A program made the position numbers and the translations under genes. From positions 1 through 36,873 of the forward strand of contig CAYMAX010000009.1 in assembly GCA_964388595.1 (NCBI GenBank): a stretch of DNA of 36,873 nt, read 5' to 3'. Numbering within the stretch: the first letter of the stretch is position 1; each line of letters opens with the position of its first letter. The notes beneath the pieces were generated by a model, which had not been told where the DNA came from, ran no database searches, and saw only the letters and a list, made by a program, of their open reading frames with translations. Of this stretch, positions 32,317-36,873 are shown in pieces. The DNA is from CAYMAX01 sp964388595 (GTDB lineage Bacteria > Bacteroidota > Bacteroidia > Bacteroidales > UBA932).

Positions 32317-33210
32317 ATGAAAAGAATTTTAACTACCGTATTGATGCTTGGGATGGTATTCTCAGCATTTGCAAAAGATGTTACCAAAACCGTTAAAGTG
32401 GGAGGGAGTGTCACTCAGCTCAAAGTATCTCAATGTTTCGATGTGACCCTTTCTAAAACTTCCAACAATGCAGCCGTTATCACCATTGATAATGAGTACG
32501 AGCCTTATCTCATAGCCAAAGTGAGTGGCAACACACTGGTGATAGGTCTTGATTCTGATAAGATGCCCAGAGGGATGAGAAATCATATGGAAGACAGGAC
32601 ATTCAAGGCCAATATTTCTCTCAAATCGCTCACTAAACTTTCAATGTCAGGAGCTACCAGAATATCTGTTGAAGATGAATATTCAGTAGATGAATTCGAA
32701 TCTGAATGCAGTGGTGCTTCATCTGTCAAAAATCTTAGAATAGAAGCAAAGAAAGCCTCTTTTGATCTATCCGGAGCATCCACTTGCAGCGTCTCCGGTA
32801 AATTGGAAAAAAGCGAAATAGAATGTTCAGGAGCCTCAAAATTGACTTTTGAAGGTAAAGTAGATGTTTGTGACATTGATGTCAGTGGCGCATCCTATGT
32901 CGATATGACCACAGAAAGCAAAAAAATCACCGGAGATTGTTCGGGAGCCTCCAAAATAAGATTGCATGGGAGTTCAGAGATAGCATCCCTTGAATGTTCA
33001 GGTGCATCCTCTATCAATGCAGATGATTTTATAGCAGACTCAGCAGATGTAGATTGCTCAGGTGCATCACGAACCACTATCGGAGTTAAATCAATACTTA
33101 AAGTAGAACTTTCAGGATCTTCCTCTTTGTATTACTACGAAAAAGGGAATTCTGCCATAACAGTCGTTCCCGTCTCCATCGGAAAGGGTTGTACCTTAAA
33201 GAACCGCTAA
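32317..33210 (+). CDS. Secreted head-GIN (DUF2807) protein with Ser-Gly-Ala ladder
   Basis: A 297-residue exported protein. Residues 1-19 are a signal peptide (cleavage after AFA). The rest is a beta-rich head-GIN domain, the putative auto-transporter-adhesin-like domain PF10988. From residue 111 a short motif S-G-A/S recurs nine times (Ser at 111, 132, 152, 171, 190, 209, 228, 248, 266), at steps of 18-21, indicating a right-handed beta-solenoid with stacked turns. Five copies are preceded by Cys (131, 170, 208, 227, 247). It is last in the ECF sigma/anti-sigma operon and is likely a regulated envelope target or sensor. Its stop overlaps the stop of the convergent cinA gene. Confidence 0.88.
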   Translation: MKRILTTVLMLGMVFSAFAKDVTKTVKVGGSVTQLKVSQCFDVTLSKTSNNAAVITIDNEYEPYLIAKVSGNTLVIGLDSDKMPRGMRNHMEDRTFKANISLKSLTKLSMSGATRISVEDEYSVDEFESECSGASSVKNLRIEAKKASFDLSGASTCSVSGKLEKSEIECSGASKLTFEGKVDVCDIDVSGASYVDMTTESKKITGDCSGASKIRLHGSSEIASLECSGASSINADDFIADSADVDCSGASRTTIGVKSILKVELSGSSSLYYYEKGNSAITVVPVSIGKGCTLKNR

Positions 33211-34490
33211 TCATTCAGTAGAGTCAGACGGAGTAAATTCAAAGCATTGGATGCAAACCTTTCGATATTACGCTCTCGGTCTGATGAAAAATGAAAACAT
33301 TTGGAGGTAACGGAGATATTATTGTGTGAAGAATCAGAATGTGCAACAGCTACCCAAACAGTCCCTACCGGCTTTTGAGAAGTACCTCCACAGGGGCCGG
33401 CAATACCGGTAGTTGATAAAGAGTAACCGGTGTTCATAAGTTTTAAAACGCCACAAGCCATAGCTTCAGCACATTCACGACTTACAGCACCGTACTCATC
33501 AAGAATTTTCTGAGGAACTCCCAAAACATTACGCTTTATGCTATTGTCATAGGAGGTCACAGAGCCATAGAAATAGCGAGATGCACCGGAGATGGATGTA
33601 ATTAGAGAAGCAATCCGTCCTCCGGTGCATGATTCTGCAATACTGACAGTCTCGTGCCTATTCAGAAGAAGGTCTCCGATTACTTTTTGTAGAGTATCGG
33701 AGCCTTCACCATAGATAGCATCTCCAAGAATTGGTCTGAGCTTATTAAACTCGTCATTTATCCTATTAATCTCATCTTCCTTAACCCCTCCATATATTGA
33801 AAGTCTCAACTTCACGCCCACAATCGGATTGGGAAGATAGGCTAAATGCATATCATCGGGAAGTGCTTCTTCCCAGGTTTGAATCATTTTAGCCAAAGTC
33901 GATTCAGCAATTCCGAATGTCACAATGGTACGATGATAAATATCTTCCAAAGAGTAGTGATGTCTTATGTCATCTATCACATCAGGAAGCATGTTTAAAG
34001 TCTCAAAAGGGACCCCGGGAAGAGAATAAAGGGTAGGGCAGTGAGGATATTGCGATTGTGAGAAACGAAAGACCATACATGGCGCAGTGCCGAGCCGATT
34101 GAGGATTACCTGGCAACCATTTGGAACCATAGCCTGATCATGATTGATGTCAGTAATGGCTATCCCTCGGGCAGACAATATTTTGTTAATAATATCAAGT
34201 TGCTGCTGATGAAGATAATAACCATCGCTGGAAAATAGTTCGCCGAGTGCTTTTTTGGTGATGTCATCCTTCGTGGGACCGAGGCCTCCGGTAGTGATGA
34301 CAATATCATATTTGCTGAGCAATTCATCAAGAGAATGTTTGATGTCAGAATTATCATCCGAGATGGAATTCATATGGGCCACTTTAACCCCGATATTATT
34401 GAGTTCCTGAGCAATATAAGATGAATTGGTATCTACTATCTGGCCGATAAGTATCTCATCGCCGATAGTGCAAATAGCAGCTTGTTTCAT
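33207..34490 (-). CDS. cinA: CinA family nicotinamide-nucleotide amidohydrolase
   Basis: 427 residues from ATG 34490 (MKQAAICTIGDEILIGQIVDTN), eight bases after the pyrD stop; a longer frame would overlap pyrD. N-terminal MoCF/COG1058 domain (about 1-170) with TTGGLGPTKDDITKKAL, middle part, and C-terminal CinA deamidase domain (about 260-420) with IAESCTGGRIASLI and TTGIAGPCGG. The enzyme clears NMN or ADP-ribose-type by-products of NAD metabolism; older annotations link it to competence. It is last in a regulator-pyrD-cinA transcript. Confidence 0.94.
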   Translation of the reverse strand: MKQAAICTIGDEILIGQIVDTNSSYIAQELNNIGVKVAHMNSISDDNSDIKHSLDELLSKYDIVITTGGLGPTKDDITKKALGELFSSDGYYLHQQQLDIINKILSARGIAITDINHDQAMVPNGCQVILNRLGTAPCMVFRFSQSQYPHCPTLYSLPGVPFETLNMLPDVIDDIRHHYSLEDIYHRTIVTFGIAESTLAKMIQTWEEALPDDMHLAYLPNPIVGVKLRLSIYGGVKEDEINRINDEFNKLRPILGDAIYGEGSDTLQKVIGDLLLNRHETVSIAESCTGGRIASLITSISGASRYFYGSVTSYDNSIKRNVLGVPQKILDEYGAVSRECAEAMACGVLKLMNTGYSLSTTGIAGPCGGTSQKPVGTVWVAVAHSDSSHNNISVTSKCFHFSSDRERNIERFASNALNLLRLTLLND

Positions 34491-34497
34491 AATATGA

Positions 34498-35550
34498 CTA
34501 TGTATTTGATTTGATATCCGCATTCTCCCGTGCGAGATATTTCAATATTTTCTTGGAGAAAGATGGACCATTGTAGATAAATCCTGTATAAATCTGAATG
34601 AGAGAGGCACCTGCATCAAGCATTTGCTTCGCTTGAGAAGGGGTCATAATACCTCCGACTCCTATGATAGGGAGTATTCCGTTGGTCTTCTCATGGATAT
34701 ATTGAATCATTTCCAGACTCTTATTAAACAGAGGTGCACCGCTAAGTCCCCCTTCACCTATCTCTTTAACCTTGTTGGCATCTGTCTTGAGGCCTATTCT
34801 GTCAGTGGTGGTATTGGTGGCTACGATACCATCAAGTCCTGATATGAGCATAAGATCCAATATCTCATCAAGCTGCTCTTTATTTATATCCGGGGAGACT
34901 TTCAGCAGGATAGGGCGGTAGTCATCGAAATACCTTCTCAGCGTGAGCAGTTTATCGATAATATCTGAAAGGAAATCGATGTTTTGAAGCTCTGAAATGG
35001 TTTTTACATTTGGACACGAGACATTGATGACAAAGTAATCCACGAAGTCGTAAAGCATGGAAAAAGAGCGTTCATAGTCGCTGGCAGCACTCTCATTGGG
35101 TGTCAGTGCCCCCTTGGCTATATTGCCTCCTATCAGTACATTTGGTTTCTTCTTGCGAATCTGCTCTACAGCGTATTTCACGCCATTGTTATTGATGCCC
35201 ATACGGTTGATGATAGCTTCATCTTCAGGCAACCTGAAAATACGTGGTTTTGGATTGCCAGGTTGGGCTTCTGGTGTAATAGAACCAATTTCCACGAAAC
35301 TGAACCCGAAATTGGCGATATCGTTGTAATAATCGCCGTTTTTGTCAAATCCAGCCGCAAATCCGAGTGGATTTTTAAAAGTGAGTCCGAAGACATCGCG
35401 CTGGAGAGAGGGGTTTCTGTATGAAAATATCCATCTGACAAAAGTCGAGGCGAGGGGAATATATCTGATGAAGCGAAGAAAAGCCATAGTAAGTTTATGG
35501 GCATTTTCTCCGGAAAAGGCAAAGAGGATAGGGCGGATGAGTTTGTACAT
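34498..35550 (-). CDS. pyrD: Quinone-dependent dihydroorotate dehydrogenase (class 2)
   Basis: 350 residues from ATG 35550. The N-terminal helices MYKLIRPILFAFSGENAHKL form the membrane/quinone-binding extension of class 2 enzymes, followed by FMN-binding AAGFDKNG (65-72), the catalytic serine in NVSCPN (Ser178) and GVGGI near residue 310. It oxidises dihydroorotate to orotate in pyrimidine synthesis, feeding electrons to the quinone pool at the inner membrane. It is 33 bases downstream of the HTH regulator gene, which suggests the regulator could control it. Confidence 0.95.
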   Translation of the reverse strand: MYKLIRPILFAFSGENAHKLTMAFLRFIRYIPLASTFVRWIFSYRNPSLQRDVFGLTFKNPLGFAAGFDKNGDYYNDIANFGFSFVEIGSITPEAQPGNPKPRIFRLPEDEAIINRMGINNNGVKYAVEQIRKKKPNVLIGGNIAKGALTPNESAASDYERSFSMLYDFVDYFVINVSCPNVKTISELQNIDFLSDIIDKLLTLRRYFDDYRPILLKVSPDINKEQLDEILDLMLISGLDGIVATNTTTDRIGLKTDANKVKEIGEGGLSGAPLFNKSLEMIQYIHEKTNGILPIIGVGGIMTPSQAKQMLDAGASLIQIYTGFIYNGPSFSKKILKYLARENADIKSNT

Positions 35551-35583
35551 ATCTTTAGTATCGAGACAAAGATATATCAAAAA

Positions 35584-36039
35584 CTATTTTGATGGTAAAA
35601 ATTCCTCAAAACTTCCGTCTTTATAGAAAAGTGTGATGCGTTTTATCCCTTTATTTGGTGAGGGAACGGTGATGCTCAAGTCGTTTTTTTCATTCTCGTG
35701 AGGATATTGAACGTCAAAATCGGGCATATCTTCTTGAATATCAGATATATTACTTCCTTCATCAGCAAAAATGGAATTATCTGTGATAGGGGGGATAACT
35801 GATGATTGAGCAGATTTCCCTGAAAAATTGTCTTTATATGGTTTGCCTTTGCCGGTAATTAACCATTCTGCATTGATGTTCGGAAATTTTAGAAGAAATG
35901 TATTAATGAAGTCATAGCCTGGTTTGTTCCTTCCCGAAAGAATATGTGAAATGCCTGAACGCTGAACTCCCAAAATGTCTGCCAATCGAGAAGGAGAGAG
36001 CTGTTCGAGCTCCAAAAATTGTTGTAAACGTCGATTCAT
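35584..36039 (-). CDS. HTH-type transcriptional regulator (XRE/Cro-like), probably autoregulated
   Basis: A 151-residue protein. Residues 1-60 are a Cro/C1-type helix-turn-helix domain: LEQLSPSRLADILGVQRSGISHILSGRNKPGYDFI, with helices 2-3 at about 17-37. The tail (70-151) is polar, Ser/Pro/Asp-rich and low complexity, ending in a short strand-like segment ITLFYKDGSFEEFLPSK. No LexA-type peptidase motif is present. It is first in the operon with pyrD and cinA. Its upstream region carries four near-palindromic sites of the TACAAATGTA type, one of them overlapping its start codon, which suggests autoregulation. Confidence 0.88.
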   Translation of the reverse strand: MNRRLQQFLELEQLSPSRLADILGVQRSGISHILSGRNKPGYDFINTFLLKFPNINAEWLITGKGKPYKDNFSGKSAQSSVIPPITDNSIFADEGSNISDIQEDMPDFDVQYPHENEKNDLSITVPSPNKGIKRITLFYKDGSFEEFLPSK

Positions 36040-36116
36040 AAATGTAAATTTTCAGTTTTACAAATGTAAGATTTATTTTGATTACAAATGTACCTATTTT
36101 TAGGTTGACAAATGTG
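36037..36116. promoter_or_regulatory. Array of four phased TACAAATGTA-like operator sites
   Basis: CATAAATGTA (36037-36046, over the HTH start codon), TACAAATGTA (36059-36068), TACAAATGTA (36083-36092) and GACAAATGTG (36107-36116). Starts are 22, 24 and 24 bases apart. The core is near-palindromic (TACA-AA-TGTA). On the minus strand the two central sites read TACATTTG, which also fits the -7 consensus, so a bound protein would cover the operon's own promoter elements. An ACCTA/TAGGT inverted repeat lies between sites three and four (36092-36105). Confidence 0.6.
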
Positions 36117-36117
36117 A

Positions 36118-36468
36118 ATAGCTTAAGTATGGTCTAAAATACTATTATAAAATTACTTTAGATATTTTTTGTTTACAATTGATTAATAAGTATTTAAATA
36201 TGGTAAATAACATTCAAAACCCATCAGTTGCGTGAATCGGGGCAGAAGGGGGGTAAAATAACCAATTTAATAGTTCAAGTCAAAAAATGTAAAATGCTGG
36301 GAATTAAGATATTATTTTTGGATAAAATGCTTCATAACCATTTGTTATCCAGGTTTCTATCAATGGTTCAAATAAATAAACTCGCTCATGCTTGTAGTTT
36401 ACAAAACTAAATACTTGAAGTTACTTTTTGGCAATAACATTTGTAAACAAAAATCAAATTTCAACAAT
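36118..36468. other. AT-rich divergent intergenic region between the HTH operon and queA
   Basis: About 350 bases without a credible gene. I see three dyads: TGGATAA (36319-36325) with TTATCCA (36345-36351); TTGTA GTT TACAA (36392-36404); and AACATTTGTAAACAAA (36437-36452), which contains the same CATTTGTA core as the operators near the HTH gene. A 60-codon open frame at 36228-36410 looks random. No RNA gene is recognised. Confidence 0.5.
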
Positions 36469-36499
36469 TTTGTGTTGGATGATATAATGACTACTTTTG
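36469..36499 (+). promoter_or_regulatory. Promoter of queA
   Basis: TTTG at 36469-36472 and TACTTTTG at 36492-36499 are separated by 19 bases, an excellent Bacteroidetes-type -33/-7 pair. Predicted start is near 36506, 33 bases before ATG 36539. Confidence 0.72.
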
Positions 36500-36538
36500 T
36501 AAAAGATATGCGCTTAAATCGCCTAAAATCGTTTCATA

Positions 36539-36873
36539 ATGTTTCTTCCCCAAATCAAAATCTCTGACTACACTTACCAATTACCTGATGAGCGCGTTGC
36601 ATCCTACCCTCTTCCGCAGAGAGATGCTTCGAATCTTCTTATATATAATAAAGGTGCTATCTCCCATCAAAAGTTCTATGATTTGCCCAAAATCCTTCCC
36701 AAAATCTCTCTGATGGTGTTTAATAACACTAAAGTGGTCCCTGCGCGGCTTTTTTTCAAGAAGGATACGGGTGCCGTCATAGAAGTTTTTTGCCTCGAAC
36801 CCCACTCTCCGGCTGAATATAACCTTGCTTTTGCCGCCACAGAACGCTGTTCATGGAAAGCTATCATAGGCAA
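36539..36873 (+). CDS. queA: S-adenosylmethionine:tRNA ribosyltransferase-isomerase (QueA), 3'-truncated by the window edge
   Basis: The frame from ATG 36539 stays open to the last base, giving 111 codons. The protein starts MFLPQIKISDYTYQLPDERV and continues with YPLPQRDASNLLIYNKG and MVFNNTKVVPARLFFKKDTGA, followed by IEVFCLEP: the N-terminal barrel segments of QueA. The enzyme moves the ribosyl part of SAM to preQ1 in tRNA, making epoxyqueuosine at the wobble position. It has a good promoter and lies divergent from the HTH-pyrD-cinA operon. The rest of the gene is outside the window. Confidence 0.92.
   Translation, partial: MFLPQIKISDYTYQLPDERVASYPLPQRDASNLLIYNKGAISHQKFYDLPKILPKISLMVFNNTKVVPARLFFKKDTGAVIEVFCLEPHSPAEYNLAFAATERCSWKAIIG

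Noticed and set aside
36037..36116. Repeat array as a CRISPR
   Set aside because: Repeats are 10 bases with 12-14-base gaps, far too short for CRISPR repeats and spacers, and no cas gene is in the window.
36228..36410. 60-codon open frame in the HTH-queA gap
   Set aside because: Random-looking composition, no promoter or neighbour support, and it runs across the dyads in this AT-rich gap.

Overview
The window comes from a moderately AT-rich Bacteroidota chromosome, most likely order Bacteroidales (family not resolvable from what I can see). The evidence is: promoter elements of the Bacteroidetes type (-33 TTTG/TTG and -7 TAnnTTTG) upstream of many operons, a near absence of Shine-Dalgarno motifs, WG-repeat and head-GIN (DUF2807) secreted proteins, DUF3467, DUF2520, a fused ADP-forming acyl-CoA synthetase beside a four-subunit 2-oxoacid:ferredoxin oxidoreductase, and ATP-type PEP carboxykinase. 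The content is mostly core or housekeeping. I see no tRNA or rRNA, CRISPR array, prophage or insertion sequence.

Layout, left to right. 1-3360 (+): the 3' end of an envelope protein gene, an SLC1-type symporter and a membrane-anchored 5'-nucleotidase-like phosphoesterase, closely packed. 3345-5806 (+): promoter, zapB-like coiled-coil gene, zapA, a 6S-like RNA of about 200 nt, and rny (RNase Y). 5844-9660 (+): an EamA transporter, then a promoter and two secreted proteins (WG-repeat protein and an unknown). A 12-bp-stem terminator at 9663-9694 separates these from a minus-strand operon (14581 to 9710): ADP-forming acyl-CoA synthetase, an unlisted 49-aa membrane microprotein, ferredoxin, and the alpha, beta and gamma subunits of a 2-oxoacid oxidoreductase. 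14718-18240 (+): MTA/SAH deaminase, purine nucleoside phosphorylase, HAD phosphatase, MBL hydrolase. pckA lies on minus (18230-19834) and recQ is divergent (19949-21685). A minus operon (24663 to 21688) carries DUF3467, a FucI-like protein, DUF2520 and kdsC. 24739-31146 (+): valS, tatA, tatC, an ABC-F ATPase and rlmB. 31227-33210 (+): ECF sigma factor, probable anti-sigma factor and a head-GIN protein. 36039-33207 (minus): an HTH regulator, pyrD and cinA. The window ends in the first 111 codons of queA (+).

Working together: the oxidoreductase and ADP-forming synthetase form a pathway from 2-oxoacids to acyl-CoA to ATP, with electrons going to ferredoxin. The deaminase and phosphorylase make a plausible route from methylthioadenosine or adenosylhomocysteine to a 6-oxopurine base. 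ZapB/ZapA, 6S RNA and RNase Y join division, transcription control and RNA decay. The ECF trio is a small envelope-signalling cassette.

The observations I find most worth a second look are the 6S-like RNA, the array of four TACAAATGTA-like operators spaced 22-24 bp apart in front of the HTH-pyrD-cinA operon, the 49-aa microprotein followed by a 7-bp tandem repeat before the ferredoxin gene, the regular Cys-Ser-Gly-Ala ladder in the head-GIN protein, the FucI-like protein of unknown substrate, and a RecQ protein whose zinc-binding cysteines sit at its extreme C-terminus. I did not find anything that I could honestly call a new multi-gene defence or mobile system.
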